A stretch of DNA of 56,120 bases from Helicostylum pulchrum (lineage: Eukaryota; Mucoromycota; Mucoromycetes; Mucorales; Mucoraceae), in the NCBI GenBank assembly GCA_025677825.1, contig JAIXMO010000097.1, forward strand, positions 1-56,120. The letters run 5' to 3'. The translations under genes and the position numbers were made by a program. Shown in pieces: positions 11,440-23,140 of this stretch (positions within the stretch are counted from its first letter, which is position 1; every line of letters starts with the position of its first letter). The notes under the pieces are model-generated. The model was not told the DNA's origin. It did no database searches and saw only the letters and a program-made list of their open reading frames with translations.

Positions 11440-12900
11440 GAAATGCGGAAGAGGAAAAGGAGTAAAACTTAATTTCACCAGTTGTTCACGAGATAAGGTT
11501 AATAAAAGAGACCTCGCCATAGAGACTACTGTTGGAGTAAGGGAAGGTTGCTCGTTAAAAACGAAACTGAAATGAGCTCGCCAGATAGCAAGGAGAGTGT
11601 GTCATCGGTAAGTCTTCAGGAAGGACTTCAGGGTACACCGGGCATTTTTCGTGATATTCCGTTGATGTAAGGCGTGGTCCTGATTGTGTCAGAAAGCAGG
11701 TCGTGAGAAAGGAGTCAGCTTCCACTCTTGTGTGAGTGATCGGAGTGAAAGGGGGACACCAAAGCGAGCGAATCGTGATTCTATAAAAGTTCAAATAAAG
11801 TAAGGGACCAAGGAAATTGTATCTTTCCGAACCGCCTTTACGAACTTCTTGACCAGCCTTGGATGGATAGTGAGTTATTTCAGTGGGGGGGGGGGGACGA
11901 AATCTGGTGGTGCAAGTAGTTGGATCGATCAAATACTCATCCTGAACTGAAAGTTTCAGTACTGATTTACCGACTATTGGTGTAGATTCTGGCTTAACAA
12001 CGGCGCTAATCAGCAAGCGTAGTGTAGTTTCTAAGTTGATCTCTACGCCGGAAAAATATTTAGGGTGAAAATCGATTGCTCGAAATAATAAATACATTGG
12101 GCTGTCTCTATCAGCAAGTCGGGAATGCCGTATGCCTGGGAAAAGAAAGGAAAGCCGGTAGTCGGAATCGAGAATGGCTGTATGGCAAGGTAGCTCGAGA
12201 TGATATATAACATAGTCTGCAAGTAGCGGAAGCACAATAGATTGTTGTAGTTCATCGGCCACCCAAAAGTCGGGATGTATGTTTGGCAAATTGAGAAGAG
12301 GGCGTAGCCATCGAAGCTGTAGAGAAGATTGCTGTATAAACGGATTAAGAAGACCTAAACTACCAGATTTCCTATCTAGAGTCATTTTATCAAAACTAGT
12401 TCGAGGAAAGCAGCGACGACTGATGAAACCAGATATAAGCGAGACAACCGATGATAAGAACTCTTTTGTAGCGGAAACAACCTGGAGCATATACCAAAGT
12501 TTAGACAGAATGAGACTATTAGCAACTCTAGCAGAATTTATTCGACACTTGAATAGCAATAGTAACATGACCTTGAAATGACAGAGACCAGTGACTATGA
12601 ATATTGCAAGCCGATTCGATTTTTCAAAGGAGACTATTTTGATGTACATCTCTTTGCCTAGGATTGTGAAATATCGGATAACCGAGATAAATGATAAGGC
12701 CAGATGCCCTTGTATCATGCCAGACTGAAATATTATTCTGAGATAATGGGGGTAAATCCAACAAGGAAATTCCAGCTCCAATTTAAGACGTATTTTTTTT
12801 TCGCTGTTTCGAACTTCACCAAAAAAAGTAGTTTGTCCCACCTCTTTTATTCTCAGTTGTGTAGAAGCTCTAATCTGCAAACACCTTTATTCTTTCCAGT
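11440..12900 (-). mobile_element. LINE ORF2 3' fragment (RT thumb and C-terminus), frame-damaged
   Basis: Reading on the minus strand, an upstream frame gives YLGYPIFHNPRQRDVHQNSL and ACNIHSHWSLSFQGHVT (about 12715-12550). The longest frame (12880-11555) then gives ANSLILSKLWYMLQVV, RRCFPRTSFDKMTL, KSGSLGLLNPF and LQLRWLRPLL. These are the conserved post-palm blocks of L1-like elements of Mucorales. The C-terminal HFSFVFNEQPSLTP block continues past the 11555 frame end to about 11460. The element lacks ORF1, the endonuclease and the RT palm, and needs frame changes, so it is a 5'-truncated relic. Ends are approximate. Confidence 0.8.
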
Positions 12901-13054
12901 TATTTCAAGTATCTTTCATCTTGGTTTTCAGGACTTCACCATCAATCTGGAATTCTTGTAATATTTTTACTGGTTTCGTTGATTTCACTGGATATTGGCT
13001 CGAATATTATTATGCAAAAGAAGTACATTATGATTTAAAAGCGCGATTCACAAT

Positions 13055-14215
13055 TCAGAAATAAGTTGTTATTTTCATCTCAGCAACTTCATGCAAACTT
13101 GGGTTTTTCCGTACATCGCTTCGAACGGTTACATTCCAACCAAAAAAATTCAAAAGCTTTTTACTGTCAGAAGACTTGAGTTCTGCGCCATCATAGTATA
13201 AAGTAGTTTTTAGTAGCGGGTTCTTTAATAGAGACGCGTTCATTTTAAAGCCGTACATATACCCATCTAACAATCGAGTTGATTCAGCGATACTACTATT
13301 ACTACTATTATCTGCACCTTTCGTAAAAAGACAAGTATAAGTTTTGTATAAATAAAATGACAATTTAAACACTTCAATACCTGCCTTTGCGTTTTTAGTA
13401 GACAGGATTATTCTCATTTCTCCTTGCTCTTCTTGAGCTAGATCTTCTCCTTCTCGGTCTTCTCCTTCCGAAGTATGAGCTGCAGATTTTTTTTTTGACT
13501 ATCCGACAGGTTTTTCCCTACAACGCTTTAAAGGATCGATATGGTCCAAACTTAAAGACCAGTAAGGCTTAAAGTTAGGCTTTTCAACCGTATAAAAAAG
13601 AGTGCGACCATAAACAGCACATCTGAAGTCATTATTAACACAAATATCATAAAGATCTTTCGCGCTAACTAATTCAGTAGTACTGTGATGATGGTGCGCA
13701 GCTCTTTCTTTCATTTGGGCTACGCGCTTTATCATGTTTTGCATTACTTTTCGTAAATAATTCCAGTCGGTTGGTGGGCTGTCGGAATATCTCCCTTTAC
13801 CAACCAGGCCACTTTTTCTTCTAATACTCCTTTTGCAAAGGAATGCAACCTGTTTTGGTAAAAAAAAAAACTTACTAGTTGTCAAAAAAAACGATTACAT
13901 AAAACTTTCCTGGAGCAGTCTAGACAGAGCTGTACCTTTATCACACTCTTTGTGGACGTATCTGTCGACAAGTCACCGTTGATAGATGTAGCAACGACAT
14001 AACATGCCTTACACAGTACAACTGTTTCCTATTATTTTAAAAATTAGTAAAGAAGAATCTTATGTCTGTTAAACTAATTTATTACGGGTGCCTCCCATAA
14101 ATAAAGATATAAGTAAAAAACCTAACGTGTGTATTTACTTGGCTGATATCGCTTAAATCTTTTAAAGTGCACTACCTTTTCTTTTTTCTTGCTCTTCGGC
14201 TCTTCTCCTTTTCCT
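13055..14215 (-). pseudogene. Zinc-finger/HNH-like gene with in-frame stop, 5' end unresolved
   Basis: Minus-strand exons: a basic segment ending KRFKRYQP (to 14139), an exon with LCKACYVVATSINGD (about 14010-13940), then 13840-13499 with FLCKRSIRRKSG, an HHHH run and FRCAVYGRTLFY followed by SLDHIDPLKRC. The Cys pair plus S-x-DHI-x-P resembles the core of HNH or endonuclease VII-like proteins, though one expected Cys is absent. A TAG at about 13499-13501 ends this frame, yet the same frame continues through an acidic linker (TSEGEDREGEDLAQEE) into a further 120 residues ending at 13055. Either a nonsense mutation broke one gene or two frames abut. No start ATG fits: the ATG at 14243 meets a stop. 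Confidence 0.45.
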
Positions 14216-14243
14216 ATATTTTTTTCCTTTCGTGGTCTAGCAT

Positions 14244-16372
14244 ATTTCGCGGATAGGTACACTATAGACCTATATATAGTAACCCATCCGAAAATAAAGA
14301 GTCCATTCCAAGTAGACCATGTGTTAAATATGTGAAGACTAAAGAATAAGTAAAAAGAGGGGTCGAGTAAAAGTACGTTGAAACGAAAAAAAATGTTATA
14401 AAAATTTTCTCTATAAAAAATGTTTATCAGTGCCTTTTATCGTCACATCATCTTATGATATAATTTATACGAGAGACTTTACTTCTATGTATTAGACCGC
14501 CACAATAATGAGGAAAAAATAAACTGACTGACGCGAAACACTCTACTATTAAAGTCAAGTTCTTTATGGTACTTTCTTTACCAATGGTGTCGAAATTATC
14601 TATTATTATTATTTCTGCCAAAATCGCATAAAACTTTGGCTATACACTGTAGCCTATAATCGACTCTATTTTGTTCTCTCAAAAACTAACCAATAACCAG
14701 TTTAATTCCCTTTACTTAAACAGTTACCACGGCTTAGCATATGTAAACCATCAGCTTCTTTTCAGTAAAGTCTGAAAAATTATGTTGGTAGCACAAGTTC
14801 TCTCCTACGGATAAAAAAAAAAAGATGGTCAACAGGTTAAATTTCGAAAGAATCAATTCCCAAAGGCTGGTCTCGAGCTTTTCATAAATGAGAAAAAATG
14901 ACAGCCGTGAAAAAAACTCTTCTGCTTCTGATGGGAGTGGCCTTATTGCATATAATTTAAAACGGATGAAATGGGATGAGACTTAAGACCGGAGTGTCTA
15001 AAGGTTATCATACTGTCAAAAGAACTGCTTATATAATGTATGAAGTAAAAGTAGAAGCCTATTAATTGGATTGTAAGTTATGTTATAAAGGGTTTTCTAT
15101 CGAATGGGGACAGTTACTAAGGCATGATGTTGATATTACTTTGTTGGTACTGTATCTGGTGATATCTCTCTAGTAAAATGTACCTCTTGTTGTGGCGCAA
15201 TTTCCGTTTGCTCAATTCGTGAGATATTAATCTATGGACAGAGCTTCTGCTGTAGACAAATTTTCTCCTTTTTTGAATAGTATTTTTGTGTCTCTAGCAT
15301 TTTTTACTGATTTTGACAAATGTCAACCAGTGCTTGATCTTGCTGTTTATTTTAATCCCGATTAAAATTTTATCCGCGGTATTTCAATATAAGTGTACTT
15401 TTCAAAAAAAAAAAAAAAAAAGTTTTCCAGGAATAGGGCGGTGACAATGCAAACGAATACTATTAAAAAAAAGTAGGTAGGTCATATAGTCAATTTATAC
15501 GGTTAATTAAAACTGTAATATAAAATACACTTATACGTACACAGACAAATGGCCACCACATGTAATAGTAGTAAAGAAAATGGTTTCGACTGGGCAAGCT
15601 CCTCCTTCGCATTTTCTAAAAAAAAAAAGTGAAAGAAAATAAAAGGCTGACTGATAACTATATATAAGTAAAAGGTAATATAGAGTCGTATATAACAGTA
15701 CAGCGAGAAGATACTGAGGATGAAGAGATTGATTGGAATACTGTCCAGCTATCTGCCCTTGAAAAACCTACGTACAACCTCACTCTACTATAATTATAAA
15801 ATATATCCAAGTCCTGTGCTTTGTCAGCACAAGAAGAATCCAATTCGTACTTACTGTTGCTGTGATCACCCGAAGAAATTTGTTTGTCTGCTTTTAAAAA
15901 GAAGAAAGCTCTCCTGAATATAAATTACCTTATATGATAAACAAATTCTCTTGCATAAACCAGTAGTAGTTGTACGTATTACACACAAAAAAAAAAACCT
16001 ATTTACGTATATTTAATCAAATACAAAGAAATAAAAATATCAAACGATTGATTGTATATAAAGAGGGTACTTTCCGTATTTTTTTTTCCTTTAGATATAA
16101 TACTGAATAAAAACATAAACACTTTATCTCAAAGTAAGTAAATCGTAGACTACTTTTTAGAGTACGTTTAATTGACAACTTTTAAAGGTACATTCTGTCA
16201 AAGACTCATCCAATTAGCTGTTGACCACTCCAGTAAAGGTACATCCACTATCAAAAAAAAAAAAAAAAAAAAAATACAAGTGCTTATATAATTTTTATTT
16301 CGATATATAGAAGGGCATGATTGACTCGGCCCAGATGTCGATTATGAAGAAAGACAAACCAACAGGCTAAAC
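14244..16372. other. 2.1-kb intergenic, no gene recognised
   Basis: AT-rich with poly-A/T runs (14813-14823, 15404-15421, 16254-16274). At 15690-15910 three frames carry fragments such as EDTEDEEIDWNTVQLSALEK and a Cys/His cluster, but none connects. It may be a transposon relic that I cannot classify. No tRNA-like cloverleaf seen. Confidence 0.4.
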
Positions 16373-16868
16373 ATGTTTGGTGATTTTATCACTGCGGCTT
16401 TCAGAAGATTACGAGTTAGAACTCCCTCCCCTACCCCGCCCTCTCCTTCTCCTACACCGTCAGCACCTTCTTCCTCTGAAAGAACTTTTCTTCCATCCCT
16501 ACACTCTGTATATCCTTCCCCTCCCCCAACAACGGTATTTAGCCAAAGATTCATTCATTATATCAACCAAACTGAGAGAGACGAAACCATACAAATGATT
16601 GACCAGCGGGATGAGGCTGGATTAACTCAGTGTTTTTCAGAAGATCTAGTTACTTGGTATGCCCAAGGTATTTGGTATATCAAGAGAAATACAAAAGACT
16701 ATTTAAAATCCGAGTTTAGAGTAGAGGACCCTAGACAGAAGGAGCTTCAGTCCAAAAACAGATCGTAAGAAGTATTTTTTGGTAAAGTATACAAAAATTA
16801 TTTTTAAATATATGAAAAGAAAAACTAACAATCTTTTTCCTTTTTTTTTCAGCGCGTTAAAAGGATGA
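16373..16868 (+). CDS. Small hypothetical protein with Pro/Ser-rich N-terminus
   Basis: Two exons, 16373-16764 and 16853-16868, joined across GTAAGA...CAG; 136 codons, 135 aa ending SALKG. Residues 18-37 are Pro/Ser-rich. A charged helical part follows (SQRFIHYINQTERDETIQMI) with a Trp-rich WYAQGIWYIKRN segment near residue 95. No known family recognised. A long T-run before the acceptor and the tiny last exon are normal for this window. It may instead end unspliced at the TAA after S131. Confidence 0.45.
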
Positions 16869-18633
16869 ACGTAAATCTTTAAACGTAACTTTTAATAAAA
16901 TTCGTCTTTTTATGAATAAAAACTGTCTTCTATTCTCTCATCATTAACAAAAATGAAGACATGGTCCCTAATCGCACGTATGTTAATTATACAGTCATAT
17001 CCAAACGAGTTTGATAAAAAGATAGTGAAGAGAGCGTACCAACAGAATCCTGCATATAAAAAAAAAGAAAAAGGAAAAAGAAAAACATTAGTTGGTAAGT
17101 GCTAACACATTGATTACACGACCAATTTTTTCAATTCTAAACACTTTACCACATTCCTCCTTAAAGTATTAATCTTTAACGTCAAGAAAGAACGTACTAA
17201 CTATAATGAACCTTTTTTTTTTACAATATAACTATTTTATCGGTATTTGTTTACCAACCTCCACCGTAAACTATAAAGGTCCGTTCGTTCCAAGTTGTTA
17301 TTATATTTCCATGCTGGTTACCGGTCTAATTCAGAACACTATTATTTTCAATCCTAGCCAGCTTGGTTTTGAGTTTGCGTTTCCAGATAGGTTAAATTTA
17401 AACCACTGTATACAACAAGTACAAGTTAGACAAAGTAGCAGATTCAGTTATTGTAATCGCTAATAATAAGTACGCGCTACAAGTACTTTCGGATACTAAA
17501 ATCATCATTCAACTTCTCTTCCCCTTTTATTTCGTTTTACAGTTATTTTATTATTTGGCAAAAAAGTGACATCAAAAAAAAAAATTAGGACTTTTCTGCT
17601 TGAGTGCGTAGCGTACAACAAAATGAGTGTATTCGTTTAAGTTCTACGACCACTAGCAGGAACGTAATATCGAGCAGTAGGTCTAGTTTCGTATTAAACA
17701 TCATGTTTAGTACACTCTTTTGTCATGTATGCTATCATCTGTGACTATATCAAAGTTTATAGATTTAAGAGATAATGGTCTTTTTGCAAAATGCCACTAG
17801 ATTTGGTGTCTACTATAGTGTGTAGTGGGTGGGCTTTGATACGGTACATTTAACTGAACTAGCTTAAACCGTACGAATGTTTATCCATTTTGAATACTCT
17901 GACAACTCCAGTATTACAGCGGCCTCAACTCTTATAGATACCATTTGAAGATCGCTCTGCTCAGTTGTGTTCAAGCTATTATCGAAAATAAAGAAAAAAG
18001 TATTACCGCTAGCGCCTAAATATCAATGGCAATAAACATTTTTCAAATTTTTAAAGCTCTTGAAAGCTAAAGATATTAGTTAATTCGTTTCATAAAGCAT
18101 CATGTTGTTTGCACAAAATGAAATGGTTGAAATGAACTTTCTTAGTTTGTTTGCTCTGCATTAAACTAGAATGACAATTATTAAAACGATAAAGGCTTGA
18201 AATCCGGTACTATGTTTCAGCCTTACCGTATAACAGAAAAAAATTGATTAGATGAATTACTTTGCTGCTTGGCTTTAAGTGTGGAAGAGTCTAAGGCAGT
18301 TCTTATAAATATGATTGAAATTCTCATGAAGACTGGTATCTTTCCATGCTATTTGAGATTTATACTTTTTAGATTTATATTTTTTAATTAGGCTATGTTG
18401 GCATGGTAGACTTTATAAGATAATGTTTGTTATTGATTGCCGCTTTATAAGCTACCTTCAAATGCAGCACCACCATTGACATGAGGCTGACAGATAGATT
18501 CCCAGTCAATTTTTTTGTGTGACCCTATTTTCTTCAGCTATAAAAAGTCTATTTGTCACACAGTAAAAAAAAAAAAAAATGATATTCTTGTTGAACTCTA
18601 AAAGCCACTACTGCCCGTTTTTTCTTCCCTTAA
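16869..18633. other. 1.8-kb intergenic with one weak open frame
   Basis: The only coding-like stretch is 17206-17463 plus, 85 aa, reading FVPSCYYISMLVTGLIQNT and LGFEFAFPDRLNLNHC. It looks more like protein than chance translation but has no partner exon or family I can name. The rest (17464-18633) is AT-rich and unassigned, and holds the promoter of the MoaD-like gene. Confidence 0.35.
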
Positions 18634-18955
18634 ATGTCCCAGGTAAGTTTTTAAGAATACATTTTTTTTTTAATGGTAAAAATTTAATATAGAATAGGTT
18701 CAATTACTTTACTTTGCCGGTATCAAAGATATCACCGGTAAAGAACACGAATCAATTGATATTATTAAGGATCAAACTACCTTAAGTAACCTATCTGATA
18801 TTTTAATATCGAAATATGGTCCGTTGTTTCAAGAATTACTATCTAGCTCAATGTATGCCGTAAATATGGAATACATCGAGAAAAATAATGAAGCGGATAC
18901 TGTACTTCAAGATAAGCAAGAAGTAGCTATTATTCCACCCGTTAGTGGAGGATAA
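18634..18955 (+). CDS. MOCS2A: Molybdopterin synthase sulfur-carrier subunit (MoaD/MOCS2A)
   Basis: Exons 18634-18642 (ATG TCC CAG) and 18698-18955; 89 codons, 88 aa. The protein is a ubiquitin-like MoaD fold: VQLLYFAGIKDITGKE at the start, a central helix region ending KYGPLFQELL, then VAIIPPVSGG at the very C-terminus. The terminal Gly-Gly is the residue pair that MOCS3-type enzymes adenylate and thiocarboxylate, so that MOCS2B can insert sulfur into precursor Z during molybdenum cofactor synthesis. The length matches the family (about 80-90 aa). The acceptor is the second AG of AGAATAG; the first would break the frame. The neighbouring carrier follows 108 bp downstream. Confidence 0.9.
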
Positions 18956-19063
18956 GCCCCTACTGAAAATAAAATAAAAAGCTACTACTACTACTACTAC
19001 TACGGAAGGAGTTTTTTACCCTTTTCTTTACGCACAAAAACATTTACTTTTTTATTATTATTG

Positions 19064-19951
19064 ATGGCAATCGACTATTTTTATTTTGTAGCCTCTGGTA
19101 CCGCTGCTTTAGTTGCCCGTTTAATTACTTATCCACGTAAGTAGTAATAATATTAACAATAGTAATATTTTAGTAACCCAAATATTATTACTTTTTTAGT
19201 TGACACGATAAAAACTCGTTTACAAACTAGACATGACCGACATTATTCACCCATTTTACAAGACAGTTTTCCTAAACCGCCTCCGTCCAGCATAAATGCT
19301 TTTACTTCGCTTTATAGAGGCTTGAGTATTACTTTATTGTTTTCTGTGCCCGCAATGACACTTTACCTTTGTACATACGAATGGGTAAAAACTTTATTAT
19401 TTCTTCAACCGTTACTTGTACACGCTATTGCTGGTTGTTTTGCCGAACTAGTAGCAGGTTTATTTTTTACACCTATGGAAGTGATAAAGAGTCAGTTACA
19501 GATCGATCAACTTGAAACGAATACCACTTGGTCACTAGCTTGTTCTATTGGACGCCAAGAAGGATTGGTTGGATTTTATAGAGGTTACTGGATTACGATT
19601 GCGGTATTTTTACCCCACACTGTCACCTATTTTGTAGTTTATGAACAATTAAAAGGATTGTGGATAGTAGAGGATCAAACATTTATTGTATTTTTGTTAT
19701 GTGCAGCTATTGCTAGCGTATTGAGTATTGTTGTCTCTACACCATTAGATATTGTAAAGACAAGATGGCAAGTATCGGCACAAGATGTTGCGTTTCAGGG
19801 GGGTCCTGTTAAAATTGCTAAACAAATGTGGAAATATGAAGGGAAATGGAGAGCTTTTACACAGGGTATGGCGGTCCGTATTGCTTGGGGGATTCCATTG
19901 ACGACTATTACTATGGCAGTGTATGAGCAATTGATACGTTTACACAAATAA
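19064..19951 (+). CDS. Mitochondrial carrier (SLC25) family protein
   Basis: Exons 19064-19136 and 19200-19951; 825 nt, 274 aa, the usual size for an inner-membrane carrier with six helices. All three signature motifs are visible: P-L-DTIKTR at the first exon junction, TPMEVIKSQ in the middle and TPLDIVKTR in the third repeat. Each is followed by a matrix loop containing FYRGYW or a similar [FY]xG element. No presequence is expected. Substrate unknown. The first repeat motif is split by the intron. The poorly conserved second motif (MEVIKS) does not point to one subfamily, so I leave it unnamed. Confidence 0.9.
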
Positions 19952-20007
19952 AACGGCGTTTTTTTATTATTATTATTAGGTATTATTATATATATGTATA
20001 TGTATAG

Positions 20008-20617
20008 TTAGTGTTGGGTTACGGGTCGTAAGGGAATATCCATTTGCGGGTTATCAGTTAGCATCTTTTTTCTTCTTTTGATCAAGTAGGATTCTAACAA
20101 AATGGCATTCTTTGTATTACATTTATACATGATGTCAATAATATCACCAACGATAGGAACTAGACCAATCTAAGAAAATAATGTTTTTTTAGCTTAAAAT
20201 AATAATAATAAATAACGCGCGTGTGCTAACCATAAAATCAAAACCAACGTTAAACATCATTCGAGATATTAATTCAGGCGGTATATCTGCTTCCATTGCT
20301 ATATGTACTAATTGAAGAGAAAACAATAGGCCTATAAAGTCACCAATGACAGGCACAAATCCAATAATACCATCAAAACCTACTTGAAAGCAGCAACATG
20401 ATAGACCTCGATCAAGAAAATGAGCTCTTCCTTTTACTCGTTTCAAGATCTTTTGTTCTTCTAATGAGAGAACTGAATGAGGTGCTTGTGTCTTTTTCCA
20501 CCAGTTTTTTTTTACTTGAATTTCTTCTTGTTGCTTTTGATAAGCAGCGTTTGAGCTTTGACTTTGACTACCAGCAAAAGATTTTAAAGCGTATTTAGCG
20601 ATCGCTTCTTTACTCAT
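20008..20617 (-). CDS. DUF4112 family membrane-associated protein
   Basis: Exons 20617-20231 and 20169-20008; 549 nt, 182 aa. The C-terminal two-thirds carries the DUF4112 pattern: FDGIIGFVPVIGDFIGLLFS, then ELISRMMFNVGFDFM, then after the intron IGLVPIVGDIIDIMYKCNTK. The two GhVPhhGD repeats are the family hallmark, with hydrophobic stretches suggesting membrane association. The N-terminal 60 residues are polar. Biochemical role of the family is not established to my knowledge. It faces away from the carrier (convergent, 56 bp between ends). Confidence 0.85.
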
Positions 20618-20707
20618 AATATTTATAAAGAAGAAGAAGAAGAAGAAGAAGAAGAGAAAAAAGAGAAAAAAGAGAAAAAAAAAAGGTGTTTATTTTATAA
20701 AAGGAAA

Positions 20708-21907
20708 TTAAGCACAGTAAACCTTGGCTGGAATAATAAATGGTCGAGTACCATCAGCCACAAATGGGGGCGTGATGACTAGAATAAGCTCTGTACCTTG
20801 ATTGACAGAATTCATTATGTTTTCATTAAATTTGGAGCCTTGCTGTAAAGATAATATTTCTAGTGTATCTTGTTGCTGTAACTTTATAGCTAAATTTAAT
20901 TGCATAGCAAGTTGAATGATTTCAGTTATTTGAGTGGTAAATGGGTCACCTAAAATATCTGTATCATACTCATACATATGAGATAGGCCACTAGATAAAA
21001 GAGATATAATATGCTGCTTTTTAGATTCAATTTCAGTTGATTGTTCATTTGATTGAGATACAATAAAATTAGTTATTTGTTGCTTTAATCTTGAAGCCCA
21101 AGAAGTATTTCTTTTATCTATCCAATCATGTATCGTTTCAAATGAACGATTCAGGGATACACCGGGATGAATAGAAGTTTGCAATATATGATGCATAATT
21201 ATATCCATAATAAACCTTTCAGTTAATAAAGAAATGATGCTCGTATCTCTTAATTGGTTATCATTACTAAAGTGTGTTTTTATAATGTCTAGTGTAACTG
21301 TGTGTTGAGGCCAAGCTAAACATAGTAAATCTATAGTTATATCTTGCTTCATGTATTCTTCAAGTAAACTGCATAAATTATTAATTTGACTAATCATTTG
21401 TTGAATAATTGGATAAACAGACTCTTCTTCTTCGTTTTCAGTTGAATTTAACGACTTTACATGAGAGTAAAACCTTGTTTCCATACGTCGATATTCCAAC
21501 TTTTTTGTTTCTACTTGTTTTAACAGTAAATTATACACTGCTTCTAGCTTGTTCAACTGTTTATTTCCATCATCTCTCTCTTCTTCTATCTCGATACACT
21601 CTTTTTTTACTGCACTCTTTTCTTGTTCAAATTGGTCTTCTATATCGTCTTTTTCATTTTGAATACGTTCAACTATTTCCTTGTGGATTTGTAGTGATTC
21701 ATTTAAAGAATAAATGATTAAATCTTTATCTGATTCTGACTCTCCTTTTAGTTTCATCCTTTTATAACCACCCAACTCGAATTCTTTGTCTTCTTCTTCT
21801 GTGTCTTCTTCTTCTTCTTTAGCTGTTAGTGTAATAGAATCGGTTTCTTGACTCATACTTTCATTGTCTTTTATTCTACTTTCTGTTAATGTCTGTGCCT
21901 GTAACAT
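20708..21907 (-). CDS. Coiled-coil protein, uncharacterised
   Basis: Single exon, 399 aa from the ATG at 21907 (MLQAQTLTESRIK). An in-frame ATG at 21967 would add 20 hydrophobic residues with no sign of conservation. Residues 35-50 are acidic. A long coiled coil follows (about 65-165), then a helical body with LCLAWPQHTVTLDII and WIDKRNTSW. The C-terminus reads LILVITPPFVADGTRP and ends IPAKVYCA, which looks like a conserved tail, but I cannot assign the family. It lies head-to-tail behind the DUF4112 gene and divergent from the KHE gene. The start is flanked by AG-rich and poly-A tracts. Confidence 0.65.
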   Translation of the reverse strand: MLQAQTLTESRIKDNESMSQETDSITLTAKEEEEDTEEEDKEFELGGYKRMKLKGESESDKDLIIYSLNESLQIHKEIVERIQNEKDDIEDQFEQEKSAVKKECIEIEEERDDGNKQLNKLEAVYNLLLKQVETKKLEYRRMETRFYSHVKSLNSTENEEEESVYPIIQQMISQINNLCSLLEEYMKQDITIDLLCLAWPQHTVTLDIIKTHFSNDNQLRDTSIISLLTERFIMDIIMHHILQTSIHPGVSLNRSFETIHDWIDKRNTSWASRLKQQITNFIVSQSNEQSTEIESKKQHIISLLSSGLSHMYEYDTDILGDPFTTQITEIIQLAMQLNLAIKLQQQDTLEILSLQQGSKFNENIMNSVNQGTELILVITPPFVADGTRPFIIPAKVYCA

Positions 21908-22165
21908 AATATTTGTTTTTTGAACAAAGAAAAGGGAGAAAAAGAAGAATAATAAATGCGTATGCACCCATTTAAAAAGGAAAAAAGAAAAAAAAAGGAG
22001 TCACTTTCACGAAAAAAAAAGGAGTACTTGTATGCAAACATTTAAACAGTAACGAATAACGCACGGGAAAGAAAGCGTATTGTTACGCTGAGAAACCTTT
22101 TATTAAACTGTATATGAATATATACCTTGTAACCATAACTAGGGTTTTCGATGATGTGAAAGTGA

Positions 22166-22197
<32 letters not shown>

Positions 22198-22266
22198 GCG
22201 CTATAAAAAAATAATATAAAATAGCTGGTCTGTATTGAAACGCTTTTTTTTATATTTATTCTAATA
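21908..22266. promoter_or_regulatory. Divergent intergenic region with 25-bp T-run
   Basis: The 359 bp between two divergent ATGs serve as promoter for both. They contain A-rich tracts, AGTGACC-like direct copies (GTGAAAGTGACCTC near 22155; GAGTCACTTTCAC inverted near 21999), and a T-run of about 25 at 22171-22197. The inverted GTGAAAGTGAC pair could be a shared element; this is by eye only. Confidence 0.35.
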
Positions 22267-23140
22267 ATGCGTCTTTATGCTATACCTATTCTAAAGAACC
22301 GATGGGCATATTATTGTCATTCAACCATACCATCTGTTTCTCGCTTAACAAAAGCTGTAGATTGGTCAAGTAAGAAATGGGAGACACTTGGTAAAGCCGA
22401 TTCCGACACTTGGAAAAAAAAGTTATACGTTCGTGGAAGCAACATTATGAATCAGTTGGACTATCAAGAATGGTTTTTTAAAAGCGTACCTGGTACAAAC
22501 GAAATAGAAAGTGCCGTAGAAAAGGTACGGTTAAAAAAGAACCCCCCCCCTTAAAGTAACTAGAGCGTAGAAATAATGAAATTTTTTTTTATGATGATGG
22601 TAGGTCGTAATTCATCACCCTACCATGCTTAGTAAGTCCTGTCTAGACGCAGAATTAAAGACATTGTTAAAGGAGCGTGTTCCGTATCATAAAAAATACA
22701 TGTATTACTCTGCTTATTGGGTGCCAATTACTTGTACATTTGTTATTGTTCCACTTGTACCTAATATACCATTGGCATATAACTTATTTCGATTGTATAG
22801 TCACTATAAAGCATATAAAGGTGCGGAACATTTACAGATTCTATCCGATAGAGATAGTTTAGAGTATACAGCAAATCAAGCAATCGATGGAGTATTTACC
22901 AACATTCACTTGAATGATGCACAAGATATTGAATTCCCAAACAAACTAAAAGAAGCATTTGAAGTATCACCAAAGAACCCCAATTTGATTTCATTAGAAG
23001 GTGACATAGACGGTGCACTGAGTCACGATCAGATTAAGCAATTAGTCGATAGGTTACAAATTCCTGGTTTAGAATTAGAGTTAAACAGAGCACGTTTCCA
23101 AATTCTAAAGCAAGTTGCCATCGAAAGATACAAAGCTTAA
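22267..23140 (+). CDS. Mitochondrial K+-H+ exchange-related protein (Mit_KHE1 family)
   Basis: Exons 22267-22524 and 22604-23140; 795 nt, 264 aa, joined as AVEK-VVIHHP. The N-terminus (MRLYAIPILKNRWAYYCH) is typical of this family, as are WETLGKADSDTWKKKLY and the hydrophobic hairpin ITCTFVIVPLVPNIPLAYNLF, with YKAYKGAEHL after it. The yeast relative is YDL183C, linked to mitochondrial potassium/proton exchange. The membrane hairpin (about residues 120-145) suggests an inner-membrane protein. The length fits. The ORF would stop early at a C-run if the intron were missed. Confidence 0.85.

Noticed and set aside
13760..13880. HHHH run in the HNH-like gene as an affinity tag (vector contamination)
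   Set aside because: It lies mid-protein in intron-containing fungal sequence with no cloning context.
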